Of a stretch of 8,089 nt of DNA, positions 1 through 6,313 are shown piece after piece (the stretch's first letter is position 1; every line of letters starts with the position of its first letter). A program made the position numbers and the translations under genes. The stretch lies in NCBI GenBank assembly GCA_003218345.1, contig QHNF01000060.1:1-8089 (forward strand). Reading direction: 5' to 3'. Origin of the DNA: Verrucomicrobiota bacterium (GTDB lineage: Bacteria; Verrucomicrobiota; Verrucomicrobiia; Chthoniobacterales; UBA10450). The notes under the pieces are model-generated. The model had not been told where the DNA came from and searched no databases. It worked only from the letters and a program-made list of their open reading frames with translations.

Positions 1-408
1 CAATTCCGGGAATATCAACGGCAGGTAGTTCTGAACGCGAAAGCGCTCGCGGCCGGCATCGCCAAACATGGTTATCGCATCGTTTCAGGCGGCACGGACA
101 ATCATCTCATGCTGGTCGATCTTCGCCCGAAGGAGATCAACGGGAAAGAAGCGCAGGATGTTCTTGATCGCGCCGGCATTACCGTAAACAAAAATGCGAT
201 CCCGTTCGATACATATCCCATTTTCAAGCCGGGCGGCATTCGCATCGGCACGCCTGCCGTCACGACGCGCGGCATGAAAGAAGAGGAAATGCTGGAGATC
301 GCAGATCTGATTGCTGAAGCGCTGGCCAATCGCAGCGACGCCGATGCGCTGGAGCAAGTCCAGATGAAAGTGCGTGAATTAACGCGGCGATTTCCACTGC
401 CGTTCTGA
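1..408 (+). CDS. glyA: Serine hydroxymethyltransferase, C-terminal part (5' end outside window)
   Basis: This is the last 135 residues of a PLP-dependent cytosolic enzyme that interconverts serine plus tetrahydrofolate with glycine plus 5,10-methylene-tetrahydrofolate, the main source of one-carbon units. Frame 1 is open from the first base to TGA at 406-408. Visible family motifs are [10 protein letters not shown] (residues 8-17), [16 protein letters not shown] (26-41), [13 protein letters not shown] (58-70) and [14 protein letters not shown] (78-91). The Arg in GIRIG corresponds to the substrate-carboxylate-binding Arg of SHMT (Arg363 in E. coli, from family knowledge). The PLP-binding lysine and the N-terminal two thirds lie upstream of the window. 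The C-terminus looks complete, ending in a helical tail typical of bacterial SHMT. The next ORF starts 10 bp after the stop, so co-transcription is plausible. Identification is secure. Confidence 0.97.
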   Translation, partial: QFREYQRQVVLNAKALAAGIAKHGYRIVSGGTDNHLMLVDLRPKEINGKEAQDVLDRAGITVNKNAIPFDTYPIFKPGGIRIGTPAVTTRGMKEEEMLEIADLIAEALANRSDADALEQVQMKVRELTRRFPLPF

Positions 409-418
409 GAATCGAGAG

Positions 419-637
419 ATGAATCGGTCTAAAGTTGTCGGCCAGCGAAAAGCGCGGACGCCGGCAGAATTTCATGCGCTTGGTGCGCGCCTGGATCAAG
501 AGCTTTCAGTTGTCAGGCCATTTACGCGTAAACGCGGTTTTGTTTTCAAAGCGCGCGCTTGGGACGAATTGGCGAACTGGGAGTCGCAGCGAATTACTAG
601 GGAACATCGATTGTTTTCGCTGAGCCAGCCAGAGTAG
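419..637 (+). CDS. Small basic hypothetical protein (72 aa)
   Basis: I do not recognise this family with certainty. The ORF starts with ATG 10 bp after the glyA stop and ends with TAG 60 bp before zwf, in the same direction, so it could be part of a glyA-zwf transcript. A weak GAGAG purine stretch lies directly before the ATG. The product is rich in Arg and Lys and has no signal peptide, membrane segment or cysteine. The central part (about residues 17-54) mixes aromatic and charged residues, with RPFTRKRGFVFKARAWDEL (33-51) as the most motif-like segment, which suggests a folded small domain rather than noise. Codon choice resembles the neighbouring genes. A 62-aa ORF in another frame (435-623) overlaps it, but its placement and composition are less convincing. 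Function unknown; existence moderately likely. Confidence 0.5.
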   Translation: MNRSKVVGQRKARTPAEFHALGARLDQELSVVRPFTRKRGFVFKARAWDELANWESQRITREHRLFSLSQPE

Positions 638-642
638 CTGGC
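624..642 (+). other. Short inverted repeat over the stop codon of the small ORF
   Basis: GCCAGC (624-629) pairs perfectly with GCTGGC (637-642) around a 7-nt loop that carries most of the TAG stop. There is no T-tract immediately after it, so it is at best a weak pause or attenuation hairpin, not a clear terminator. Confidence 0.3.
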
Positions 643-651
643 GGCAGCGAA

Positions 652-678
652 TTTTCCGCCTACCTAATCGCCGGAAAA
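652..678 (+). other. Short inverted repeat upstream of the zwf GTG start
   Basis: TTTTCCG (652-658) pairs with CGGAAAA (672-678) with a 13-nt loop, ending 19 bp before the zwf start codon. It may be a leader hairpin or an operator half-site pair; at this length chance is also possible. No clear promoter boxes are visible around it. Confidence 0.25.
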
Positions 679-697
679 CTGCGTAGGTTGGTCAGCC

Positions 698-2239
698 GTG
701 AACCGAGCCGCAGAGCAACCAGAACCGAATCCACTTCGTGAAGGCATTTCCGCGCGCGCGGTGCCGCAGCCGTGCACGATTGTGATTTTCGGTGCCACTG
801 GCGATCTGACCCATCGCAAACTTGTTCCCGCATTATATAACGTCGCCGCCGATGGAGAACTGCCGCCCGCCGTCGCTATCGTTGGATTCGCTCGCCGGGA
901 GAAAAGTGACGACGAATTCCGGCGCGACCTTGAAGACGCGACGCGCAAGTTTTCGCGCCAGGCGGTGCGTGATGAAATTTGGAAGACGTTTGCGCAATCG
1001 ATTTTTTATCATCAAAGCGAGTTCGAAGACGAATCTGGTTACAAAACGTTAGCCAAACGCCTCGATGAAATCGACAAAGACTACGGCACCCGGGGCAATC
1101 GTCTTTTTTATTTCGCAGCTGCCCCCGACCAATTCGAACCGATTCTCAAGCACTTGAAAGCCGCCGGCTTGAATCAGACATGCAAGGGAAGCTGGGCTCG
1201 TGTAATCCTTGAAAAACCGTTCGGAACCGATCTTGCCTCAGCGCGCGAACTCAACCGCCTTGTCCGCAATTCCTTCGCCGAAGAGCAAACTTATCGTATC
1301 GACCATTTTTTGGGCAAGGAAACGGCGCAGAACATCTTAGTCCTGCGATTCGCGAACGCGATTTTCGCGCCACTCTGGAATACACACTACATCGACCAGG
1401 TGCAGATCACAGCGGCGGAAACGCTGGGCGTTGAAACTCGAGCCGGCTTTTACGAACGCGCAGGCGCTTTGCGCGACATGGTGCAGAATCATTTGCTCCA
1501 GCTTCTTTGTCTTGTTGCGATGGAACCGCCAACGGACCTAGGCGCTGACAGCATTCGCGACGAAAAAGTCAAGGTCGTGCGATCACTGCGGCGTTGGTCG
1601 CGCAAAGAAATCGCGGCCAATGTTGTGCGCGGCCAGTACGCCAAAGGCGCGATCCACGGCGACCCGGTGGTGGGCTATCGACAGGAGCAAAACGTCAAAC
1701 CGGATTCGCAAACAGAAACGTTCGTGGCGTTAAAGCTTTTCATCGATAATTGGCGCTGGGCCGACGTGCCGATTTACCTGCGTGTCGGGAAACGGCTTCC
1801 AAAATCGGCGACGGAGATTTCAATCCATTTCAAAAAAGCGCCGGCTGTTCTGTTTAACAAAGATTTGCGTGATCTAAATGTGCTCGTTATTCGGATCCAA
1901 CCGGACGAGGGAATTTCATTGCGAATTCATGCCAAGGTGCCAGGCGCCAGCTTTCGCATCGAACCCGTCAAAATGGATTTTCATTATGGAACGTCTTTCG
2001 GCAAAGCGAGTCCGGAAGCGTACGAACGTCTGCTGCTCGATGCAATGAGTGGCGACGCCACGCTATTTGCGCGCCGCGACGAGGTCGAGCACGCCTGGGC
2101 GTTCATCGATACAATCCAAGACGCGTGGGCAGCAGAAAAAGATGCGCCCGAATTGTATTTTTATCCTGCGGGATCGTGGGGACCAGAGGCGGCGGATGAT
2201 TTGCTGGCACGTGATGGTCGAGCGTGGAGGAGATTGTGA
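698..2239 (+). CDS. zwf: Glucose-6-phosphate 1-dehydrogenase
   Basis: Cytosolic enzyme oxidising glucose 6-phosphate to 6-phosphogluconolactone with reduction of NAD(P)+, the first step of the oxidative pentose phosphate pathway. The 513-residue product has the usual family length (about 490-515). The Rossmann nucleotide-binding motif GATGDLTHRK is at residues 32-41, EKPFG at 172-176, the active-site signature RIDHFLGKE at 200-208 (Asp202 and His203), and QNHLLQ at 263-268 with the presumed general-base His265. The C-terminal domain ends with the typical PAGSWGP...LLARDGRAW segment. The start is GTG at 698: an in-frame TAA lies at 665-667, no ATG lies between, and the upstream NPLREG segment fits recalled homologues. 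The ribosome site is weak (TAGG at 684-687). It is followed in the same direction by opcA, the usual partner gene. Identification is secure; the exact start is less so. Confidence 0.97.
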   Translation: MNRAAEQPEPNPLREGISARAVPQPCTIVIFGATGDLTHRKLVPALYNVAADGELPPAVAIVGFARREKSDDEFRRDLEDATRKFSRQAVRDEIWKTFAQSIFYHQSEFEDESGYKTLAKRLDEIDKDYGTRGNRLFYFAAAPDQFEPILKHLKAAGLNQTCKGSWARVILEKPFGTDLASARELNRLVRNSFAEEQTYRIDHFLGKETAQNILVLRFANAIFAPLWNTHYIDQVQITAAETLGVETRAGFYERAGALRDMVQNHLLQLLCLVAMEPPTDLGADSIRDEKVKVVRSLRRWSRKEIAANVVRGQYAKGAIHGDPVVGYRQEQNVKPDSQTETFVALKLFIDNWRWADVPIYLRVGKRLPKSATEISIHFKKAPAVLFNKDLRDLNVLVIRIQPDEGISLRIHAKVPGASFRIEPVKMDFHYGTSFGKASPEAYERLLLDAMSGDATLFARRDEVEHAWAFIDTIQDAWAAEKDAPELYFYPAGSWGPEAADDLLARDGRAWRRL

Positions 2240-2265
2240 ACATTGTAACCCTTTTATTCGGAGCG

Positions 2266-2348
2266 TCATCCCGAGCGCAGCGAGGGACCTCACACAATCA
2301 GGACGCGCGACACTTCGATCCGAGGTGCTTCGCATCCGCTCAGAATGA
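2266..2348. repeat. Palindromic interspersed repeat between zwf and opcA
   Basis: This 83-bp element fills most of the 125-bp zwf-opcA gap. Its ends are imperfect inverted repeats: TCATCCCGAGCG (2266-2277) against CGCTCAGAATGA (2337-2348), with 9 of 12 positions pairing. A second inner pair is ACCTC (2287-2291) and GAGGT (2322-2326). The wording resembles a short interspersed repeat seen in many soil Verrucomicrobiota and Acidobacteriota genomes (recalled, not searched). It has no coding content and no T-tract. It may fold in the zwf-opcA messenger and modulate the downstream gene. Confidence 0.7.
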
Positions 2349-2364
2349 TCGCTCTTTGTAACTT

Positions 2365-3423
2365 ATGCCCGCCATCGCCGAAACATATTCGTTAGGCCTT
2401 CCTGTTGAAATTGGCAGGATCGATCAGGAACTAAAAAAGCTTTGGCAGGAAAGCAAAGGCGCAGCGACGCGCGCCTCGCTCATCAACCTTGCCGTTTATT
2501 GCGAGGAAGCCGGCTCACTGAACACGAATACACAGCTCATGGCGAGAATTGCTGAGAACCACGCCTGCCGCGCGATTGTCATTGAAGCTGATTGTAAGGC
2601 GAAAGAGAATCGCGTGGACTCTTGGATCAGCGCCCATTGCCACGTTAGCCGCGCCGGGAGCAAGCAAGTTTGCTCCGAACAAATTTCGTTCCTGCTCAAA
2701 GGCACGTGTACGACTCTGCTGCCGAGTATCGTTTTCTCGCATCTGGATTCGGACTTGCCATTTTACCTCTGGTGGCAGGAAGAATTCCGCGAGCCGATGG
2801 ATCCGCAACTTTGGGCGTGGGTCGATCGTGTTATTTACGACAGCTGGGCGTGGGATGATTTTCGCGCGCAAATGCACTTCGTGGAGTCTGCGCAGCAGGA
2901 AGCAAAACAGCGCATTGTGCTTTGCGACCTGAATTGGACGCGACTGGACGCTTTTCGCTTCGCGCTCGCGCAATTCTTCGATCATCCGGCTTCCCATCAT
3001 AATTTTGCCAAAATTAGAAGGGTGCGAATTGATTTCGCGCCCGGGTTCCGATCGACTGCTCTCCTCTTTGCTGGCTGGCTGGCGGCGCAACTAAGTTGGC
3101 GCTGTGAGAAAACAGATATGGAGGACAAACTTCGATTCGTTGGTCCGTCGAATGGAAAAATCGACATCCAACTACGCGAACGGCCTGGAGAGCCCGTCAC
3201 AGAAGTCGCTCTGGAAACACCCGAGGTGGAATTTCTCGTGACCCATGCCCAGTGCGGCGATCTGCTTGAAGTTTCGCGCGGGAAACCCGGTGAGAAGCGC
3301 ACACCGCAATTGATGCCCGCGGGCAAGAACGACCCGGTAAGCTTGATGAGTGCGGAACTGATGCGCGGCGGACCGCACGATGTTTATCTGCACGCGGTTA
3401 GCTGTGTCCGCAATTTACTGTAG
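2365..3423 (+). CDS. opcA: Glucose-6-phosphate dehydrogenase assembly protein OpcA
   Basis: OpcA binds glucose-6-phosphate dehydrogenase and is needed for its assembly or activation; it is best known from cyanobacteria and actinobacteria. The 352-residue product shows the family pattern: an N-terminal segment with RASLINLAVYCEE (36-48), the strand CRAIVIEAD (68-76), CSEQISFLLKG (103-113), the highly typical SDLPFYLWW (129-137), VIYDSWAWDD (156-165), DLNWTRLDAFR (188-198) and LLFAGWLAAQLSW (233-245). There is no signal peptide or membrane segment. The gene lies directly downstream of zwf, which confirms the assignment. ATG at 2365 lacks a clear Shine-Dalgarno sequence. Cyanobacterial OpcA is redox-controlled through a close C-terminal cysteine pair; here the C-terminal half has isolated cysteines (187, 247, 297, 347) and no such close pair, so thiol control of that kind looks unlikely (inference). 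Confidence 0.93.
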   Translation: MPAIAETYSLGLPVEIGRIDQELKKLWQESKGAATRASLINLAVYCEEAGSLNTNTQLMARIAENHACRAIVIEADCKAKENRVDSWISAHCHVSRAGSKQVCSEQISFLLKGTCTTLLPSIVFSHLDSDLPFYLWWQEEFREPMDPQLWAWVDRVIYDSWAWDDFRAQMHFVESAQQEAKQRIVLCDLNWTRLDAFRFALAQFFDHPASHHNFAKIRRVRIDFAPGFRSTALLFAGWLAAQLSWRCEKTDMEDKLRFVGPSNGKIDIQLRERPGEPVTEVALETPEVEFLVTHAQCGDLLEVSRGKPGEKRTPQLMPAGKNDPVSLMSAELMRGGPHDVYLHAVSCVRNLL

Positions 3424-3482
3424 CCACGGGTCTGTGAGCCGCTGACCTTCTTCAGGCACCCGCCCACAGGGCGGTGGCTACA
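3419..3482. repeat. GTAGCC...GGCTAC palindromic element at the opcA/glycosyltransferase junction
   Basis: TGTAGCCAC (3419-3427) and GTGGCTACA (3474-3482) form a perfect 9-bp terminal inverted repeat. An inner hairpin CCGCCC-ACA-GGGCGG (3460-3474) overlaps the right arm, so two alternative folds are possible. The element fills the 62-bp gap between the two convergent genes. Its left end contains the TAG stop of opcA (3421-3423), and its right end is 3 bp from the stop codon of the glycosyltransferase. There is no T-tract on either strand, so it is not a classical intrinsic terminator, but it may act as a bidirectional transcription block or a REP-like repeat. Confidence 0.7.
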
Positions 3483-3485
3483 ACA

Positions 3486-4679
3486 CTACGCCAGGCTCGC
3501 ATTAATCAGCGCGCACAACTCGCGCACGTTCTTCTCGATCGAAAAAAGTCGTTTAGCACGCTCGTAACCAGCCTTGCCAAGCTTTTGCGCTAACGAACGA
3601 TTATCAATCACCCTTTCAACCGCGTCAGCCAGCGCAACGGCATCGCTAGGTTGCACCAGAAAACCTGTTTCGTTTTCAATGACCATTTCTGGAATACCGC
3701 CGATGATGGTCGAGACGACCGGCAATCCAGACGCCATCGCTTCCATGATGACCGTGGGCAAATTGTCCATGCCGCCACCGGGATCGGCCATGCTGGGCAG
3801 CACGAAAATGCTCGCCGCAGCCAGACGCTCTCGTATTTCATGTTGCGGTTTTGGACCGGGCAACTGAACACGTTCTTGCAGACCGAGATCCTCGACTTGC
3901 CGAGTTAACTCCTTCTCGAGCGGGCCTTCGCCGATGATCTCACACCGAAACGGTCTTCCATTGTCAGCGAGCAATCGGCAGGCGTGAATCAAATTGGTAA
4001 AACCTTTTTTGCCAATCAAACGACCAACTGCCACGATCAATGGCGGAGTAGAGGAAAAATCCGCGCGTCTGAATTCGACAAGGTTCAAGCCATTGTAAAT
4101 GCGATGAATTCGATCGGCGCGTTCTGGGAAACGTTCTCGCAAAAACTTTTCCGAGTAATCGGTTTCAGTAACAATTACATGCGCTGCTTCGACAAGTTTA
4201 TCCAGACCGATCTCGAATTTTCGCGGCGCAAAAATGTCGTTGGCATGCGCGGTAAAGCTAAACGTGATTGGAAAAAATCTGCCGATCCAGAAAGCCGTGC
4301 GCGCCGCCATCCCGGCGAAGTGCGCATGAACATGGCTAATCCCCATTTCTTGCAGGCGCAGCCCAACGTAAGCAGCCTGGTAAAGACGAAGGAAATCGGT
4401 GCGCCGGCCCCATTCATCGAGAGCAGCGCTAATTTCGGCAGCGAGTTTTCCCTTTGTCGAAGCTCGCTGAACTTCATCTAATAATCTCTTTTCCTCAGGC
4501 AAATAATGCACGCGTTTAGCGATGCGCGTGTCCCAATCCTGTAGCGGCTCATTCTTGGGCTCGCGGATGGAGAAAATCGGAGGAGCGATGCCTTGTCTAT
4601 CAAGCTCAGCAACTTCTCGATAACAGAACGTTTGTCCAAACGAGGGAAACCGCTCAAAGAGATAAGCGAACTGACTCAT
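3486..4679 (-). CDS. GT4-family glycosyltransferase (GT-B fold)
   Basis: A 397-residue retaining glycosyltransferase, probably transferring a sugar from a nucleotide-sugar donor during surface or extracellular polysaccharide synthesis. The N-terminal acceptor domain starts with FPSFGQTFCYREVAEL (11-26), a pattern typical of exopolysaccharide GT4 enzymes, followed by SHVHAHFAG (115-123) and SFTAHANDIF (141-150). The linker carries IYNGLN (194-199). The C-terminal donor domain has VGRLIGKKGF (218-227), EIIGEGP (247-253), FVLPS (292-296), DNLPTVIMEAMASGLPVV (305-322) and GGIPEMV (327-333). In the EX7E donor motif the first position is Asp305 and the second Glu313; Asp for Glu occurs in some related enzymes. 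There is no membrane segment. It is an isolated gene here with no sugar-synthesis neighbours, so acceptor and product cannot be stated. ATG at 4679 fits the family N-terminus; no Shine-Dalgarno sequence is visible. Confidence 0.9.
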   Translation of the reverse strand: MSQFAYLFERFPSFGQTFCYREVAELDRQGIAPPIFSIREPKNEPLQDWDTRIAKRVHYLPEEKRLLDEVQRASTKGKLAAEISAALDEWGRRTDFLRLYQAAYVGLRLQEMGISHVHAHFAGMAARTAFWIGRFFPITFSFTAHANDIFAPRKFEIGLDKLVEAAHVIVTETDYSEKFLRERFPERADRIHRIYNGLNLVEFRRADFSSTPPLIVAVGRLIGKKGFTNLIHACRLLADNGRPFRCEIIGEGPLEKELTRQVEDLGLQERVQLPGPKPQHEIRERLAAASIFVLPSMADPGGGMDNLPTVIMEAMASGLPVVSTIIGGIPEMVIENETGFLVQPSDAVALADAVERVIDNRSLAQKLGKAGYERAKRLFSIEKNVRELCALINASLA

Positions 4680-4702
4680 CGATGCGAATTAGCGGCATCT
4701 GC

Positions 4703-4744
4703 AGGGACAGTTTTATGTCACATACGTGACATCAATGTGTCCCT
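4703..4744. promoter_or_regulatory. Nested 42-bp palindrome upstream of the glycosyltransferase
   Basis: The outer arms AGGGACA (4703-4709) and TGTCCCT (4738-4744) and the inner arms ATGTCAC (4715-4721) and GTGACAT (4726-4732) are each perfect 7-bp inverted repeats about the same centre. They are joined by 5-nt mismatched segments on both sides. The site ends 24 bp before the glycosyltransferase start (4679, minus strand), where a promoter or leader is expected. The inner dyad looks like a transcription-factor operator; the whole could equally be an interspersed palindromic repeat. No confident -35/-10 pair was found. Confidence 0.5.
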
Positions 4745-4768
4745 ATACTTGCGGCTGACATTTTGCAT

Positions 4769-4789
4769 TTCGTCATTCGTCATTCGTCA
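4769..4789. repeat. Threefold tandem repeat of TTCGTCA
   Basis: Three perfect, adjacent 7-bp units occupy the gap just downstream of the thioesterase stop codon. Units this short and this few are a microsatellite-like repeat, not a CRISPR array. A 7-bp unit does not keep reading frame, but no gene covers it. Confidence 0.75.
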
Positions 4790-4793
4790 TCTG

Positions 4794-5180
4794 CTAAGCC
4801 CTCCCGCGTCTTACCGGAATCGGTTTCCCGGATTCATCGACAGCAACGAGAGTAAACACGCCATGTGTTACGCGTAGCTCCTCGCCCGTCATGTAACGCG
4901 TTACCCATACCTCCACTGGAATAGTCATAGAAGTCCGTCCGATTTTCTCCACCCTCGCAAAACATCTGACTGTGTCCCCTACCCGCACCGGTTGGAGAAA
5001 CGACATTCCTTCCATCGCCACGGTAACCACTCGCGCTTGGGCAGTTTTCGCCGCAAGAATTCCGCTACCTAGGTCCATTTGCGACGTCAGCCATCCACCA
5101 AAAATATCGCCATTTGGATTGGTATCCATGGGCATGGCAATCGTTTGAATCACCAGCTCGCCTTTAGGTTGATTCGGCAT
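4794..5180 (-). CDS. Acyl-CoA thioesterase, YciA-type hotdog fold
   Basis: Hydrolyses acyl-CoA to free acid and CoA; YciA-type enzymes accept a broad range of chain lengths and act in the cytosol as hexamers (family knowledge). The 128-residue product has LVIQTIAMPMDTN (9-21), the signature NPNGDIFGGWLTSQMD (21-36), with Asp36 as the likely catalytic acid, and VAMEGMSFLQPVRVGDTV (54-71) of the hotdog core. Length matches the family (about 130). The frame stays open upstream to an ATG at 5327, but that adds 49 residues rich in Glu and Ala and would overlap the queA end by 46 bp. ATG at 5180 puts the core the usual few residues from the N-terminus. No Shine-Dalgarno sequence precedes it; an in-frame GTG (5198-5196) is an alternative. 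It follows queA after 101 bp in the same direction. Confidence 0.92.
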   Translation of the reverse strand: MPNQPKGELVIQTIAMPMDTNPNGDIFGGWLTSQMDLGSGILAAKTAQARVVTVAMEGMSFLQPVRVGDTVRCFARVEKIGRTSMTIPVEVWVTRYMTGEELRVTHGVFTLVAVDESGKPIPVRRGRA

Positions 5181-5219
5181 TCGAGCGGAAAATAGCACAA
5201 TCTGTGAACTCGCAATCTT

Positions 5220-5281
5220 CTCTTCCTCCGCTTCTGCGTCTGCTTCTCTTGTATTCTGTAGAGGAAGATTCCGAGGAAGAG
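5220..5281 (-). other. Purine/pyrimidine-rich inverted repeat between queA and the thioesterase gene
   Basis: CTCTTCCTC (5220-5228) is complementary to GAGGAAGAG (5273-5281), which begins right after the queA stop codon. A further 8-bp copy, GAGGAAGA, lies at 5261-5268. The queA transcript could form a 9-bp stem with a 44-nt loop. The low complexity of the stretch makes chance similarity plausible, and there is no T-tract. Read on the minus strand, GAGGAAGAG at 5228-5220 resembles a strong ribosome-binding site but is too far from the chosen start. Confidence 0.3.
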
Positions 5282-6268
5282 TTACAGGATCAACATGCAA
5301 TCGCCATAGCTGTAAAAGTGGTAACATTCGCGAATCGCCTCCTGATAGGCCCGGAGCAAAAACTCGCGGCCGGCAAACGCGCTCACTAGCATGAGCAACG
5401 TCGAGCGCGGCAAATGAAAATTTGTCACCAGAAGACCGACGGCTCGAACCCGGTACGGCGGATAAATAAAAATGTCTGTGGAGCCAGTTTGCGCGATGAG
5501 TTTTCCATATTTGCGCTTGGCGGATTCCAACACGCGCACCACCGTAGTGCCGACGGCTACGATTCGCCTGGCGTCATTGATTCTGGAGGCGGCAGAAGAG
5601 GAAATAGAAAAACGTTCGGCGTGCATGCGATGCTCCGCAATGTTCTCTGATCGCACGGGCAGGAATGTTCCGGTCCCTACGTGCAACGTCACGAAGGCGT
5701 GCGGAATCTCGCTCAAGATCTCCTGGGTAAAATGAAGGCCGGCAGTCGGCGCTGCGAGCGCGCCCGGTGTTTGCGCGAAAACAGTTTGGTAACGCGCCGC
5801 ATCCTCAGCATCGCTTTGGCGTCCGACGTAAGGCGGCAACGGCATCGAACCCCCGGAATAAAGATCGATATCGTCGCTTAACACCACGATGCGCTCACCA
5901 TTGGAGGTGATTTTCTCCACTTCCAGCGTCGCATTGCCGATCGTGGCTGTGTCGCCGAGGCGCATGTTGCGACCCGGCTTGACCAGGCATTTCCAGCGCT
6001 TGGAGCCAAGGCGTTCGAGAAACAGAAACTCAACCGCGCCATCATTGGAGAAGCGCCGCGCGGGCAGCACTCGCGTATCGTTCAAAACGAGGAGATCCCC
6101 CGGCCACAAAAATATTTTCAGCTCGCGGAATTGCCGATGCTCGATTGTTTGGGTGTCGCGATGCAGCACCATCATTCGAGAATCGCCCCGGCGCTCAGGC
6201 GGCCACTGCGCAATCAATTCCCGTGGCAGATAATAATCGTAATCGCTGAGTTTCGTAACCATTGTCAT
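5282..6268 (-). CDS. queA: S-adenosylmethionine:tRNA ribosyltransferase-isomerase
   Basis: QueA transfers and isomerises the ribosyl group of S-adenosylmethionine onto 7-aminomethyl-7-deazaguanine in tRNA, making epoxyqueuosine at the wobble position of GUN anticodons. The 328-residue product has normal family length. Motifs in order: YYLPRELIAQWPPERRGDSRM (12-32), LLVLNDTRVLPAR (59-71), CLVKPGR (94-100), MPLPPYV (142-148), AAPTAGLHFTQEIL (172-185), TLHVGTGTFLPVR (194-206), EHRMHAERF (212-220), VAVGTTVVRVLES (237-249), VTNFHLPRSTLLMLVSAFAG (281-300) and YSYGDCMLIL (319-328). One oddity is Gly278 (codon GGT), where E. coli QueA and most relatives have Asp before the VTNFH block. ATG at 6268 has an AAAGG ribosome site about 9 nt upstream; an internal ATG two codons later is an alternative. 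It is divergent from the uracil-DNA glycosylase gene. The other queuosine genes are not in the window. Confidence 0.97.
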   Translation of the reverse strand: MTMVTKLSDYDYYLPRELIAQWPPERRGDSRMMVLHRDTQTIEHRQFRELKIFLWPGDLLVLNDTRVLPARRFSNDGAVEFLFLERLGSKRWKCLVKPGRNMRLGDTATIGNATLEVEKITSNGERIVVLSDDIDLYSGGSMPLPPYVGRQSDAEDAARYQTVFAQTPGALAAPTAGLHFTQEILSEIPHAFVTLHVGTGTFLPVRSENIAEHRMHAERFSISSSAASRINDARRIVAVGTTVVRVLESAKRKYGKLIAQTGSTDIFIYPPYRVRAVGLLVTNFHLPRSTLLMLVSAFAGREFLLRAYQEAIRECYHFYSYGDCMLIL

Positions 6269-6271
6269 TAA

Positions 6272-6291
6272 CGCCGGCCTTTAGGCCGGTG
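6272..6291. promoter_or_regulatory. GC-rich hairpin covering the queA ribosome-binding site
   Basis: CCGGCCT (6274-6280) and AGGCCGG (6283-6289) form a near-perfect stem, extended by a G-T and a C-G pair, centred on TTTA. On the minus strand the only good Shine-Dalgarno-like stretch for queA (AAAGG, read from 6282 to 6278 region) lies in the loop and stem of this hairpin, 4 bp upstream of the start codon. The hairpin could therefore limit queA translation. It may be only one unit of the repeat cluster that follows. Confidence 0.5.
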
Positions 6292-6313
6292 CCTCGCGTC
6301 CTTTGCGAAAGCG

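Noticed and set aside
435..623. 62-codon open frame overlapping the small hypothetical gene
   Set aside because: The competing frame at 419-637 is longer and sits directly behind glyA; only one can be real and this one has the weaker context.
2515..3090. Antisense open frame of 191 codons over opcA
   Set aside because: Complementary to the conserved OpcA core, with no domain pattern of its own; a shadow of the real gene.
3984..4481. Antisense open frame of 165 codons over the glycosyltransferase gene
   Set aside because: It lies wholly inside a confidently identified gene on the other strand and its product shows no recognisable domain; it is a by-product of the codon bias of the real gene.
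4769..4789. CRISPR array
   Set aside because: Units are 7 bp, directly adjacent and without spacers; no cas-like gene is present.
5181..5327. N-terminal extension of the thioesterase from the ATG at 5327
   Set aside because: It would start inside queA and add 49 low-complexity acidic residues absent from the family; the ATG at 5180 gives the normal length.
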